DNA of 64,000 nt from Bradyrhizobium ottawaense (GCF_900099825.1 NZ_LT629693.1:8071001-8135000), one strand, 5' to 3'; positions 1 to 8,569 are shown, counted from the stretch's first letter. Notes: a model not told the origin generated them from the letters alone. Translations and numbers: made by a program.

Positions 1-26
1 CCGGATTTGAACGTTGCGAGTTTCAT
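1..26 (-). CDS. Partial CDS, possible fumarylacetoacetate hydrolase-family protein (N-terminus only)
   Basis: Only the first eight codons lie inside the window. They read M-K-L-A-T-F-K-S on the minus strand and are preceded by an AGGGG-type ribosome binding site 7 nt upstream. An MKLATF start is common in fumarylacetoacetate hydrolase-family enzymes, which is the only basis for the family suggestion. The gene diverges from the ABC importer operon, so the two would share the roughly 90-bp intergenic region. It could equally be another protein with a similar start. Confidence 0.4.
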
Positions 27-112
27 CTGATCACCCCTTGCTTTCGGATGTAATATATGATCAAAGAAAATATCGATAATCAAGCATTAAAAATGTAAGT
101 GGGGAAACCGCA

Positions 113-1036
113 GTGAAAAAGACCATCGCGACGTTTGCCATCGGCATGGCGCTGACGGGTTCGGCCCTGGCGCAAGCCAAGATCCAGGTCGGCTGCACCG
201 CGACGTCGGATTGCGCGTCCGCCATGGTGGCGGTCGATGAAGGCATCTTTAGAAAGCACGGGCTCGAGGTCGAGATGACGCCGATCGGCATCAACTCGAA
301 CATTCCGGCGGCGATCCTGTCGAACTCGATCCAGATCGGCGGGCCGACCTCGACCGTGTTCCTGCAGGCCGTCGACGGCGGGCTGGATCTCGTCGGCATC
401 GCCGGCGCCTCGGTGATGAATCCGGTGTCGAACGGCAACATCACCGCCTTCGTCCGCAACGGCATCACCATCAAGGAGCCAAAGGATTTCGTCGGCAAGA
501 AGGTCGGCGCGCCCGGCCTCAATGCCTTCCTGCATGTGCTGTTCGTGAAATGGCTGGTCGAAAAGGGCGTCGATCCCAGAAGCGTCAATTTCGTCGAGGT
601 CACCTTCCCGACCATGTCCGACATCATCAAGTCCGGCGGCGTCGATGCGGTGCTGACGGCCGAACCGTTCGTGACGCGCATGACCAATGCGGGCTTGGGC
701 TCGGTCGGTGCGCGCTACGCGGTCGAGCTGGCGCGGACCGATCCCATCATCTTCTATGCGACCTCGCGCGAATGGGCTGACAAGAACGCCGCTGCGATCA
801 AGAAATTCCGCGACGCGATCGCCGAGGCCGCCGAGATCGTCAACAACGACCGCGAAAAGGCCTCCGCCTCGATCTCCAAATTCACCAAGCAGCCGATCGA
901 GCTGGTCAAGATGACGCCGCCGAACCGCTCCGAACCGGTACTCAAACCCGAGCAGCTCGGATGGTGGATCGAAGTGATGTCGTCGCAGAAAATGCTGCAA
1001 TCCAAACTCGAACCCAATAAACTTGTCCTGAAATGA
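113..1036 (+). CDS. ABC transporter substrate-binding protein, NMT1/TauA-type
   Basis: This is a periplasmic solute receptor of 307 residues. Residues 1 to about 22 form a signal peptide (MKKT start, hydrophobic core, ALAQA cleavage region). The mature part opens with the pattern usual for NMT1/TauA/SsuA-like binding proteins, in which an early segment is followed by V-D-E-G-I-F-R-K-H-G-L-E-V. The ligand cannot be read from sequence; relatives bind sulfonates, nitrate, aromatic acids or thiamine precursors. A regulator, an ATPase and two permeases follow in the same direction with almost no spacing, so this is the first gene of a complete importer operon. It starts with GTG at 113. Confidence 0.88.
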   Translation: MKKTIATFAIGMALTGSALAQAKIQVGCTATSDCASAMVAVDEGIFRKHGLEVEMTPIGINSNIPAAILSNSIQIGGPTSTVFLQAVDGGLDLVGIAGASVMNPVSNGNITAFVRNGITIKEPKDFVGKKVGAPGLNAFLHVLFVKWLVEKGVDPRSVNFVEVTFPTMSDIIKSGGVDAVLTAEPFVTRMTNAGLGSVGARYAVELARTDPIIFYATSREWADKNAAAIKKFRDAIAEAAEIVNNDREKASASISKFTKQPIELVKMTPPNRSEPVLKPEQLGWWIEVMSSQKMLQSKLEPNKLVLK

Positions 1037-1046
1037 GGGTCTCGCA

Positions 1047-1745
1047 ATGCCGGCTCAAGAACTCCCTGCGAGCCGACCGGTGATCGAAGCCGCAACCTTG
1101 AGCGAGCGCGCGGCAACGCTGGTCGAGCAGGATATTCTCGCCGGCCTGCTCGCGCCGGGATCCCGGCTTGGCATCGTCGATCTGGTGCAGCGCTATGACA
1201 TCGGCGCAACGCCGCTGCGCGAAGGCCTGTCGCGGCTGATGTCGCGCGGGCTGATCGTCGGCACCGGACAGCGCGGCTTTCGCGTCGCCGACATCAGCCG
1301 CGAAGACCTGCTTGACATTACCCTGATGCGCACCGCGATCGAGATCGAGGCGATCAGGCTCGCGATCGATAGCGGCGACGATGCCTGGGAGGCCGGCATC
1401 GTCAGCGCGCTGCACCAGATGCGCCGTCACATCGAGCGGACCGGCGATGAATTCCGCGAAGGCGCGGAGGATTTCGACCGGCTGCACAAGGGCTTTCATA
1501 CCGCTTTGCTGGCGGGCTGCGGCTCCAAACGCCTGCTGGCCGCACACTCCGATCTCTACGACCAGGCCTATCGCTACCGCCGCGTGATGATGCGCTCCTT
1601 CGACAGCGGCAAGAAATTCGTCCGCGCGCACCAGTTGCTCGCCGAACGCGTGCTCGGCCGTGACGTTCAGGGCTCGCAGGCGATGCTGGCAGCGCATCTG
1701 CGCTCGACCCTGGACATTGTCTATCCCGGCGGCAACGAGCGCTGA
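1047..1745 (+). CDS. GntR-family transcriptional regulator (FCD-type)
   Basis: The protein has 232 residues. An N-terminal winged helix-turn-helix (about residues 12-78, with I-G-A-T-P-L-R-E-G-L-S-R-L in the recognition region) precedes an all-helical FCD ligand-binding domain. The R-E-D-L-L-D-I-T-L-M-R-T-A-I-E segment is typical of the FadR/FCD subgroup. A GAGGG ribosome binding site precedes the ATG. It sits 10 nt after the binding-protein gene and directly before the ATPase gene, so it most likely represses this operon and responds to the imported compound or a catabolite of it. Placement inside the operon, not divergent from it, implies autoregulation. Confidence 0.87.
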   Translation: MPAQELPASRPVIEAATLSERAATLVEQDILAGLLAPGSRLGIVDLVQRYDIGATPLREGLSRLMSRGLIVGTGQRGFRVADISREDLLDITLMRTAIEIEAIRLAIDSGDDAWEAGIVSALHQMRRHIERTGDEFREGAEDFDRLHKGFHTALLAGCGSKRLLAAHSDLYDQAYRYRRVMMRSFDSGKKFVRAHQLLAERVLGRDVQGSQAMLAAHLRSTLDIVYPGGNER

Positions 1746-1749
1746 CGCC

Positions 1750-2580
1750 ATGAAAGCTCAAGTGAAAGCTCAAACGATGGCAAACGCCCAGATGCGCCTC
1801 GATCCCGTCCCCGGCGCTCCCGCGCCGCAGATCGCGTTTGCCGATACCACCCTCGAGCTTGGCGGCAAGACCATCATCGAGAATCTGAGCCTCGGCGTCC
1901 GGCCGGGCGAATTCCTCTGCATCGTCGGTGCCTCCGGCTGCGGCAAGACCACGGCGTTGCGGCTGGCGGCGGGGCTCTATCAGCCGACCCGCGGCAGGGT
2001 CACGTTCGACGGCCAGCCGATGCGCGAACCGCGCCGCGAGATCGCGATCGTGTTTCAGGATTACGGCAAGGCCCTGCTGCCGTGGCGCACCGCGGCCGGC
2101 AACGTCTCGCTGGCGCTCGAAGCCGGTGGCATGCCCGCCGCCGAGCGCCCTGCCCGCATCGAGGAATTGCTGCGCACCGTCGGCCTGCCCGGCCACGCCG
2201 GCAAATACCCGGCCGAGATGTCCGGCGGCATGCAGCAGCGCCTGCAGATCGCCCGCTGCCTGGCCCAGGAACCGAAGACGCTGCTGATGGACGAGCCGTT
2301 CGGCGCGCTGGACGCGATGACGCGGCAAGGCTTGCAGGACGAGGTGCTGTCTCTGGTCGCAGCCAGCGGCGCCACCGTGATCTTCGTGACGCATGACCTC
2401 GACGAGGCGATTTATCTCGGCGACCGCGTCATCGGCCTGCTGCCGCATCCCGGCCGGATCGGCATCGAACTGCCCGTCAACGTGCCGCGCCCGCGCGACC
2501 AGTTGTCGACCCGCGAGCATCCGGAATTCCTGCGGCTGCGGCGGCAGTTGTTCGACTTCATCAAGGCGACCGAACAGTGA
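1750..2580 (+). CDS. ABC transporter ATP-binding protein, TauB/SsuB-type
   Basis: This is the 276-residue ATPase of the importer. Walker A is G-A-S-G-C-G-K-T-T (residues 60-68), the Q-loop is VFQD (101-104), the signature is M-S-G-G-M (157-161) and Walker B is T-L-L-M-D-E-P (177-183). A switch histidine lies in V-T-H-D. The ATG at 1750 follows the regulator's stop by 4 nt; an upstream extension in this frame would overlap the regulator and looks spurious. The P-W-R-T after the Q-loop is typical of nitrate/sulfonate-type ATPases. Its last bases overlap the start of the first permease gene. Confidence 0.93.
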   Translation: MKAQVKAQTMANAQMRLDPVPGAPAPQIAFADTTLELGGKTIIENLSLGVRPGEFLCIVGASGCGKTTALRLAAGLYQPTRGRVTFDGQPMREPRREIAIVFQDYGKALLPWRTAAGNVSLALEAGGMPAAERPARIEELLRTVGLPGHAGKYPAEMSGGMQQRLQIARCLAQEPKTLLMDEPFGALDAMTRQGLQDEVLSLVAASGATVIFVTHDLDEAIYLGDRVIGLLPHPGRIGIELPVNVPRPRDQLSTREHPEFLRLRRQLFDFIKATEQ

Positions 2581-3341
2581 GCCGAGACTCCGCAAAGGCG
2601 CTGCTGCTGCCGGTCGCGGTGCTCGTGGCCTTCGAAATCTGGGCGCGCGCCGCGCATCTGCAAAGCGACAGCCTGGCGCCGCCGAGCGAGATCATCCTGG
2701 CGCTTGCCGGCGCCATCGCCGATTTCTCGATCCTGACCGCCACCCGCGACACGCTGTTCGCGGCGTTCGCGGGCCTTGCGATCGGCAGCATCATCGGTCT
2801 TGCGCTCGGTATCGCCTTCGGGCTTTCCAACACGCTCAACCGCCTGATGGAAGTGACGGTCGAGGCGATCCGGCCGATCCCCTCGATTGCGCTGCTGCCG
2901 ATCGCGCTGATCGCGCTCGGCTTCGGCTACCGTATGGAAATCGTTATCGTCGCTTTTGCCTGCGTCTGGCCAATCCTGATCCTGAGCCGGGCCGCCGTGC
3001 GCAGCATCGAGCCCCGGCTGATGGAGGTCGCGCGCGCGCTGCGATTGCGGCCCGCACAGCGGGTCTGGAAGATCATCATCCCGGCCGCGCTGCCGCGCAT
3101 CTTCGTGGCGTTTCGGCTGGCCGCCGGCATCGCGCTGATCGTCGCCGTCACCGTCGAAATCGCCATCAATCCGATCGGCCTCGGCGCCGGCATCATGCTG
3201 GCGCAGCAGGCGCTGCGCGCGGACCTGATGCTGGCCTATCTGGTCTGGATCGGCGCCATCGGCTACGCGCTGAATATTCTGCTGGTGGTGGCGCAGCGCC
3301 GCCTGTTCGGCCGCGCCGCGTTGAGCGGAGACAGCGCGTGA
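2577..3341 (+). CDS. ABC transporter permease 1, TauC/SsuC-type
   Basis: This is a 254-residue inner-membrane permease with about six hydrophobic segments. An EAA-type loop (E-V-A-R-A-L-R-L-R-P-A-Q-R-V-W-K-I-I-I-P-A) contacts the ATPase. It starts with GTG overlapping the TGA of the ATPase gene, which implies translational coupling. The region R-P-I-P-S-I-A-L-L-P-I-A is typical of the nitrate/taurine permease group. A second, different permease follows with the same overlap, so the transporter is probably a heterodimer and not the single-permease form usual for TauC. Confidence 0.92.
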   Translation: MSRDSAKALLLPVAVLVAFEIWARAAHLQSDSLAPPSEIILALAGAIADFSILTATRDTLFAAFAGLAIGSIIGLALGIAFGLSNTLNRLMEVTVEAIRPIPSIALLPIALIALGFGYRMEIVIVAFACVWPILILSRAAVRSIEPRLMEVARALRLRPAQRVWKIIIPAALPRIFVAFRLAAGIALIVAVTVEIAINPIGLGAGIMLAQQALRADLMLAYLVWIGAIGYALNILLVVAQRRLFGRAALSGDSA

Positions 3342-4105
3342 AATCGACCGCACTCCTCTGGCGCCTTTCGAGCTTTGCGGTTGCCGCCGGCTTCATTGCG
3401 CTCTGGCAACTGATCGCCAACCTGAAATGGGTGTCGCCGGTGTTCCTGCCCGGGCCGGACCGCGCCTGGGCTTCGCTGGTGCGCGGATTTTCGACCGGAG
3501 ACCTCTGGGCCAAGCTCGCCGGCACGATCGAACACATGGCCTATGGCTGGCTCGCCGCCTCCATTGCCGGCATCGCGCTCGGCGCCCTGATCGGATCGTC
3601 GCCGAAGATGCGGGCCTATGTGGCGCCGTCGCTGGAATTTTTGCGGCCGCTGCCGGTCTCGGCGATCATTCCGGTCGCGATTGCGATGCTCGGGCTGACG
3701 CAAGCGATGGCGCTGTTCGTGATCTCGTTCGGTGCGATCTGGCCGATCATGCTGGCGACCATCCACGGCTTCGCCGCGGTCGAGCCCCGCCTCTACGAGG
3801 TGGCGCGGTCGCTGCAGATGTCGAAGCTCGCGGTGATTTTCAAAATTGCGCTGCCGTCGGCGAGCCCCGACATTCTCGCCGGCATGCGCCTCAGCCTGAC
3901 GGTGGCGCTGATCCTCGCCGTGGTCTGCGAAATCCTGGCCGGCCTCGACGGGCTCGGCCACTGGGTGCTGCTCTCGGCGCGGGCCTTTCGCTCGGCCGAC
4001 CTGTTCGCCGGCGTTATCCTGCTCGGTGTGACCGGTTACGTGACGTCGGTGGCGATGTCGTTCGCCGAACACCGGCTATTGGCGTGGCAGTCCTCGCAGC
4101 GTTGA
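3338..4105 (+). CDS. ABC transporter permease 2, TauC/SsuC-type
   Basis: This is the second permease of the importer, 255 residues with about six membrane segments. The R-P-L-P-V-S-A-I-I-P-V-A-I-A region and the EAA loop (E-V-A-R-S-L-Q-M-S-K-L-A-V-I-F-K-I) match the binding-protein-dependent permease family. The GTG start at 3338 overlaps the stop codon of permease 1; the reading frame stays open far upstream, but that part is only the shadow of the preceding gene. It is the last gene of the operon, and the next gene is convergent. The two permeases are clearly paralogous but diverged. Confidence 0.91.
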   Translation: MKSTALLWRLSSFAVAAGFIALWQLIANLKWVSPVFLPGPDRAWASLVRGFSTGDLWAKLAGTIEHMAYGWLAASIAGIALGALIGSSPKMRAYVAPSLEFLRPLPVSAIIPVAIAMLGLTQAMALFVISFGAIWPIMLATIHGFAAVEPRLYEVARSLQMSKLAVIFKIALPSASPDILAGMRLSLTVALILAVVCEILAGLDGLGHWVLLSARAFRSADLFAGVILLGVTGYVTSVAMSFAEHRLLAWQSSQR

Positions 4106-4109
4106 TCGC

Positions 4110-4400
4110 TCAGGGCTGGGAAGCGCTTTCCGGTACCGAAGACGCGTTGACGTCCGCTGCGAGCCGCTCCGGCACGCGTTGCAGCCAGGCCAATCGCCGC
4201 TTGCTCACGCCCGCCAGATCGCCGCGCACCAGTCCGATCGAACGGCCGAGCGCGCCAAGGCTGAAGGTGACGAGCACCTCGTGATGCCGCATCCCCTTGC
4301 CGCCCTTGACCAGCCCGAGATCGCGGATGATGCAGTACGTCCCGCTACTCATGCGGGAAAGTTTTGCATCCTTGAAATGATTGCGCACGCGCGACAACAT
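4110..4400 (-). CDS. Hypothetical protein, 96 residues
   Basis: I do not recognise a family. Codon third positions are strongly G/C from the first ATG at 4400 through the stop, which argues that this is a real gene and not a shadow. The sequence is basic with no membrane segment or signal peptide, and includes G-L-V-K-G-G-K-G and R-L-A-W-L-Q-R-V-P-E-R-L. No clear ribosome binding site precedes the ATG at 4400; a second ATG at 4352 is the alternative start. It is convergent with the importer operon, ending 4 nt after it. Confidence 0.55.
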   Translation of the reverse strand: MLSRVRNHFKDAKLSRMSSGTYCIIRDLGLVKGGKGMRHHEVLVTFSLGALGRSIGLVRGDLAGVSKRRLAWLQRVPERLAADVNASSVPESASQP

Positions 4401-4512
4401 CCGCGCAGCATGCACCGCCCGGCGATTCCGTCAATCTTGACGGACGCCGAATCGATCAAGTCGAAATGCGCTGCGCAGGTTGCGCAATTGATGCTGCCGC
4501 AATCGGTGCAGT

Positions 4513-4728
4513 CTAGGCGACGAGCCTGATATGCGCGGGCCGACGACTGGGCTGAATCGAGACGCGCTCCATCGCCGCGCGGCGCTCGTCGAGGCGCGTA
4601 TCGGCGACGCGCTCGCTCTCCGCAAAACATTGAAGGATCTGAATCCGGATTTCCTCAGCGAGCGGGCCTTCGACCCGGCGCATGCGATTCCAGAGCCGAA
4701 CGATTTCCCGCTGTTTCTCGACGTCCAT
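4513..4728 (-). CDS. Small hypothetical protein, 71 residues
   Basis: This is a charged, largely helical small protein starting M-D-V-E-K-Q-R-E-I-V-R-L-W-N-R-M. The start at 4728 is chosen because a strong CGGAGG ribosome binding site lies 6 nt upstream, whereas the longer open frame has none. It has no membrane segment, cysteine motif or recognised domain. The acidic/basic heptad-like pattern in the first 45 residues could form a helix-helix interaction. No operon partner is evident. Confidence 0.6.
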   Translation of the reverse strand: MDVEKQREIVRLWNRMRRVEGPLAEEIRIQILQCFAESERVADTRLDERRAAMERVSIQPSRRPAHIRLVA

Positions 4729-5035
4729 TGGCCACCTCCGAAAGAATGACCAATTAGAACATAACGAGAACAATATTGCAAGCCGATTTGCGACCAGCGC
4801 AGTGTATTCCAGAGGCCGCGTAACGCAGACTGTGTCGGATGTGGACACAAAGCGGCACGCTTCTGATGCCGCCTTTGAACCTTTGGTCCTAACCTTCTGA
4901 CATACTTGAGCTGGTGGATTATGAGGGACCAGTAATTAGCGCAGCGTCGCCGAGCATTATTCAGCTCTGGCGGCGTTGTTGTTGGTACGGAGGAAATCCG
5001 GTTCTCTTTTGATGCTCTTGCCTGCATAGTGGCCT
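4729..5035. other. Intergenic region without a recognised gene
   Basis: This stretch separates the small minus-strand gene from the next plus-strand gene, so it should hold divergent promoters. It is visibly AT-richer than its surroundings near 4760-4800. I see no convincing promoter consensus, RNA gene or repeat in it. Confidence 0.4.
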
Positions 5036-5221
5036 ATGGCAAAAGCAAGAGTGACCTTTAAGACCCTCCGGATCGCAGACGATAACTGGACTATCCAGGC
5101 GGACTATCCGGAAAGCGAACAACGCGAAATTACCGGCCTGACCAGCAAGGCAGATGCTGACGACTGGATGAACGGAAACCGCAAGGTCGCGTGGCTCCGC
5201 TCACAGGGCTACGCAAAATGA
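5036..5221 (+). CDS. Small hypothetical protein, 61 residues
   Basis: This is a compact protein starting M-A-K-A-R-V-T-F-K-T-L-R-I-A-D-D-N-W-T-I and ending R-S-Q-G-Y-A-K. The pattern suggests a small beta-alpha fold: two strands, a linker, then a helix with D-A-D-D-W-M. I do not recognise a named family. Coding bias agrees with a real gene, although no good ribosome binding site precedes the ATG. It stands alone between two intergenic regions. Confidence 0.55.
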   Translation: MAKARVTFKTLRIADDNWTIQADYPESEQREITGLTSKADADDWMNGNRKVAWLRSQGYAK

Positions 5222-5428
5222 CCCGATAGCTTCCAGCGTATGCGGCTTTGCCGACGCTGGCATCATCCCACCCCGTCCAGGTTAAGTCCCCGTCCGGATA
5301 CTTCCCCGGCTTGCTGAGGCGTGGCCGAACGTAAGTCGTTGGCCGTGGCGACCCGATGGCGACTTCGTCGCAAATCGACACCACCATGCCTCGGCGTCGC
5401 ATTTAAGCAGACAATACAATGGGTTGTT

Positions 5429-5505
5429 TGGTCGGGGCAGCTGGATTCGAACCAACGACCTGCAGTACCCAAAACTGCCGCGCTACCAGGCTGCGCTATA
5501 CCCCG
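5429..5505 (-). tRNA. tRNA-Pro, anticodon TGG
   Basis: The reverse complement folds into a full cloverleaf. The acceptor stem is CGGGGTA with TGCCCCG, the discriminator is A, and CCA is encoded at the 3' end. The anticodon stem GCAGT/ACTGC encloses the loop TTTGGGT, giving anticodon TGG. The T-loop reads GGTTCGAATCC. The gene is 77 nt including CCA. Confidence 0.96.
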
Positions 5506-5569
5506 ATCCGTTGGGAAATGCGTCGATACACGCATAAACCGCCGCCAGCAAGGCGCCGAACGCTTTCGC

Positions 5570-6088
5570 TCAGTGCCTCGCAAACAGCGGGTGCGCGACC
5601 CGGTCGCCGGGCTGGATGCCATACTTCTGCGCCGTGCCCGCGATCACTTCCAGCACGCCCTTGGCGAGGCCGCCGGAGGAGATGATTTTGGTGGAAAGCG
5701 GTTCGGTATTCTCGGCGATCCGCAGGATCCGGCCGTCGGCGCGGATGAAGATCATGTCGAGCGAGATGTAGGTGTTCTTCATCCACATCGAGACCTGCTG
5801 CTCCGGCGAGAAGTCGAACAGCATGCCTTTGCCGTCGGCCAGCTCCTTCCGGTACATCAGCCCGGTGGTCTTCTCCTCCTCGGTCGTCGCCATCTCGACC
5901 GAAAACACCTGCACGCCAGACTTGGTGACGATCTCCAGCGGTTGAATGCTCGCCGCCTGCGCGGCGGGACTTGCGCAAAGGGTAACGAACATACCGATCG
6001 CAGCGGCCAGCAAGGTCAGCAACCGGCCGCACCGCGAACCGCGCACAACAATTGAAGCGAAATTCATGAAAGCACTCACGCCGGACAT
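5570..6088 (-). CDS. DUF192 family exported protein
   Basis: The protein has up to 172 residues, with a hydrophobic signal segment (about residues 20-45, ending A-A-Q-A-A) followed by a DUF192 domain. The domain shows the family hallmarks E-K-T-T-G-L-M-Y-R, M-L-F-D-F, M-W-M-K-N-T-Y-I-S-L-D-M-I-F-I and a terminal G-I-Q-P-G-D-R-V. The function of DUF192 is not established; it is usually predicted to be periplasmic. An internal ATG at 6067 gives a more usual signal-peptide length and is a credible alternative start; neither has a strong ribosome binding site. It is convergent with nothing and ends about 65 nt from the tRNA-Pro gene. Confidence 0.85.
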   Translation of the reverse strand: MSGVSAFMNFASIVVRGSRCGRLLTLLAAAIGMFVTLCASPAAQAASIQPLEIVTKSGVQVFSVEMATTEEEKTTGLMYRKELADGKGMLFDFSPEQQVSMWMKNTYISLDMIFIRADGRILRIAENTEPLSTKIISSGGLAKGVLEVIAGTAQKYGIQPGDRVAHPLFARH

Positions 6089-6199
6089 CTCAGGGGATTA
6101 GCTCGCAAACCCTAACCCGATGATCCCGGCAAATACCAGAGGCCGCGGCCGGCGCACGCGCCTTCCGCCTCACAATTCCGTCAGGCGTTGTTACTGAAA

Positions 6200-6880
6200 T
6201 CAGTGCGACGAGAGCGCCGACGGCCCGGTCTCGGGATGGATCTCGGCCGCCATCATGCCCTTGGACCCCGGCCCGAACCGCACCAGCACGTACTGGCCGG
6301 GACGCAGCTCGGTCATGCCGAAGCGGCGTAGCGTTTCCATATGCACGAAGATGTCGGGCGTGCCCTCGCCGCAGGTGAGGAAGCCAAACCCGCGCAGCCG
6401 GTTGAACCACTTGACCTGCGCCCGCTCGAGACCGCTGGTCGGGGTGACGCTGACATGGGTCCGCGGCGGCAGCATCTGCGCCGGATGGATCGCGGTGGAT
6501 TCATCCATCGAAACGATTCGGAACGCCTGATAGCCCTTCTGGCGCTGCACGCATTCGACCACCAGCCGCGCCCCCTCATAGGCGGTCTGATAGCCATCGC
6601 GCCGGAGCACGGTGACATGCAGAAGCACATCGGGCCAACCGTTGTCGGGCACGATGAAGCCGTAGCCCTTGGAAGCGTCGAACCATTTGATGACGCCCGA
6701 GATTTCGACGAGATTGGCTGCGGCTTCGCCGAGCCCTGTCAACGCGTCTATCGCCGCATCGCGCTCCGCGCCGACAGAATATTCAACTGGCCCAAGCCTG
6801 TTCTGGCCCGTCCCGCCTGACGGCGGCCCCCCGAGCTTCTTGGACTCAAATCCGTCCGACCCCATGACCCCGGACCCCAC
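6200..6880 (-). CDS. Cold-shock protein with two CSD domains
   Basis: The protein has 226 residues and two cold-shock domains. The first (about residues 60-125) has W-F-D-A-S-K-G-Y-G-F-I (RNP1) and V-L-L-H-V (RNP2). The second (about residues 150-215) has W-F-N-R-L-R-G-F-G-F-L and I-F-V-H-M. A roughly 55-residue Gly/Ser-rich N-terminal extension precedes them. Double-CSD proteins are common in Rhizobiales and bind single-stranded nucleic acid. RNP1 of domain 2 begins R-G-F instead of K-G-F, a conservative change. An ATG at 6865 is an alternative start. Confidence 0.93.
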   Translation of the reverse strand: MGSGVMGSDGFESKKLGGPPSGGTGQNRLGPVEYSVGAERDAAIDALTGLGEAAANLVEISGVIKWFDASKGYGFIVPDNGWPDVLLHVTVLRRDGYQTAYEGARLVVECVQRQKGYQAFRIVSMDESTAIHPAQMLPPRTHVSVTPTSGLERAQVKWFNRLRGFGFLTCGEGTPDIFVHMETLRRFGMTELRPGQYVLVRFGPGSKGMMAAEIHPETGPSALSSH

Positions 6881-7066
6881 ACATTAAAAAAACGGTTCGT
6901 CACCGCCGTGACGGAACCGGAACACGCGCCCATCCATGACCACTCATGATAACGCCGCGCGAATCTCTTGACTCAAAAGATAACACTCCCGCTTGCGGCG
7001 CATAGCTAAAAAACAATTCTACCGGGAACTATGAACAGGCTTGCACAGCTACGAATCAATTTCAGA

Positions 7067-7849
7067 TCAATTGCCTACGAACGGTCCGAGCGTCTCCCCG
7101 ATGTCGTGGCGGATCACGAGGTCGGCGACATCGTCCTGTTCAGTCGGCTCGTTGTTGATGATGACGAGTTTTGCACCGCAGTTCTTGGCCATCAGCGGAA
7201 AGCCCGCGGCCGGCCACACCACCAGCGACGATCCGATCGCCAGGAACAGGTCGCAGTGCTGCGCGAGTTCTGTGGCGCGGCGCATCTGGTCTTCCGGCAT
7301 CGCCTGCCCGAACGAGATGGTCGCGGTCTTCACCGGGTCGTCGCAGACCGTGCAGTCGGGCGCACTGCCGGTTTCCTCGAAACGCGCTTTTACCCAAGCA
7401 AGATCATAGGCCTGCCCGCAACCGATGCAGCGGGCATAGGTGGTGTTGCCGTGCAGTTCGACGACGTCGTCGGGCTTGAAGCCGGACATCTGATGCAGAT
7501 TGTCGATGTTCTGGGTGATGATCGCGGGGACCTTGCCGGCCTTGTAGAGCGACGCCAGCGCGCGGTGACCGCGCCCGGGCCGCGCCGCAGCAAAGGTCGG
7601 CTCCATCGCAAAGCGCCGCCGCCATGACTCGTCGCGCGCATCCAGGCTTGAAACGAATTCATCGAACGCGATCGGCCGGTTACGGGTCCACAACCCTCCC
7701 GGCGAGCGGAAATCGGGGATGCCGCATTCGGTCGAGATGCCGGCGCCGGTGAACGGAACGATCGATGACGCCTCGGCAATCATGTTACCGAGCGCTTCGA
7801 CGCCGCTGCGCAGATCCGGAGCGATCAAAGGAGAGCCCCCGTTTTTCAA
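7067..7849 (-). CDS. cobB: Sirtuin-type NAD-dependent protein deacylase
   Basis: The protein has 260 residues with the full sirtuin motif set: F-T-G-A-G-I-S and P-D-F-R-S (NAD binding), T-Q-N-I-D-N-L-H, the catalytic histidine in V-V-E-L-H-G-N-T, and two zinc-binding Cys pairs (C-I-G-C and C-T-V-C). It should remove acetyl or other acyl groups from lysines using NAD. The assigned start is a TTG at 7849; a TTG at 7828 would give a family-like N-terminus and may be the true start. It is a single gene with intergenic regions on both sides. Confidence 0.93.
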   Translation of the reverse strand: MKNGGSPLIAPDLRSGVEALGNMIAEASSIVPFTGAGISTECGIPDFRSPGGLWTRNRPIAFDEFVSSLDARDESWRRRFAMEPTFAAARPGRGHRALASLYKAGKVPAIITQNIDNLHQMSGFKPDDVVELHGNTTYARCIGCGQAYDLAWVKARFEETGSAPDCTVCDDPVKTATISFGQAMPEDQMRRATELAQHCDLFLAIGSSLVVWPAAGFPLMAKNCGAKLVIINNEPTEQDDVADLVIRHDIGETLGPFVGN

Positions 7850-7957
7850 GCCGGCCGGTTATAGCACGGCCGCCCGGATTGCCAGATCGATGCAACCGTC
7901 CCGCAGGCACCACCAATCAAGTGAGCGCCGATTCAGATCGGTCCGGGCACGCCGCCG

Positions 7958-8194
7958 CTACGCCGCCTTGGCGACCGGCTCCTTCGGCTCGCGCGCCTCG
8001 TCAGCCTTCTTGACCTTGGCAACCGGAGCACCTTCCGCCTTCTTCACCGGCTTGCCGTACTGGGCGAGCTTTTCCAGCTCCGCTTCGAGTTCGGCGCGCC
8101 GCGCGGCGACCTTCTCGAACAGCTTGTCGGTGGCGTGGTCGCGCAAGCCTGCGAGTTCTTCGATGCTCAGCGAGTCCAGATCGATCTTTGCCAT
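7958..8194 (-). CDS. H-NS/HvrA-like protein lacking the DNA-binding domain
   Basis: The protein has 78 residues. Its first 50 residues (M-A-K-I-D-L-D-S-L-S-I-E-E-L-A-G-L-R-D, then a long charged helix) resemble the N-terminal oligomerisation region of alphaproteobacterial H-NS-family proteins. The C-terminal part is a Lys/Ala/Pro/Glu-rich tail and has none of the T-W-x-G-x-G-x-x-P-x-W DNA-binding motif. The stop is genuine, and the next frames do not encode that motif. It could be a histone H1-like binder or an H-NS antagonist. A GGAGG-like ribosome binding site precedes the ATG. Confidence 0.7.
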   Translation of the reverse strand: MAKIDLDSLSIEELAGLRDHATDKLFEKVAARRAELEAELEKLAQYGKPVKKAEGAPVAKVKKADEAREPKEPVAKAA

Positions 8195-8385
8195 TGGAAC
8201 CTCCCGTTTGCTGTTCGCTACCGGCTACCGGGAAGGCATGGCTGCCACAAGAATGCCGCCTGCCTTATCCACCGGCTTCGGTGTGCAAAGGCGCGCGATC
8301 ACAATCCTGCAACGCCGTTTCCTAATTCGCGCCCCATTCGCGACCGCCAATGATGCGGGATACGAATCAAGAAACGGGATGGGCG

Positions 8386-8553
8386 ATGACGGAACAGGAA
8401 GAACGGCTCGCGCGCGAACGGGCGGAAATTGCGGCACGCGTGGCTAGCTTCAAGAAAACCCAGCAGAAATTCGAGCGCGAGCGCGAGGAATATTACGCGA
8501 CGACCCTCGGCAAGGCGTGGAGCGGATTCAACCGGCCCTCGTTCTGGACCTAA
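8386..8553 (+). CDS. Small charged hypothetical protein, 55 residues
   Basis: This is a strongly helical protein starting M-T-E-Q-E-E-R-L-A-R-E-R-A-E-I-A-A-R-V-A, with a high density of Glu, Arg and Lys that suggests a single amphipathic helix or coiled coil. It ends in N-R-P-S-F-W-T. The ATG at 8386 follows GGGATGGG; an in-frame ATG at 8350 would add 12 residues. No family recognised. A bidirectional-looking hairpin follows about 17 nt after the stop and separates it from the convergent gene. Confidence 0.6.
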   Translation: MTEQEERLARERAEIAARVASFKKTQQKFEREREEYYATTLGKAWSGFNRPSFWT

Positions 8554-8569
8554 GGAAGCGCATTACGGC

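Noticed and set aside
2393..3337. N-terminal extension of permease 2
   Set aside because: The frame is open by chance through permease 1; the GTG at 3338 gives the normal permease length and overlaps the preceding stop codon.
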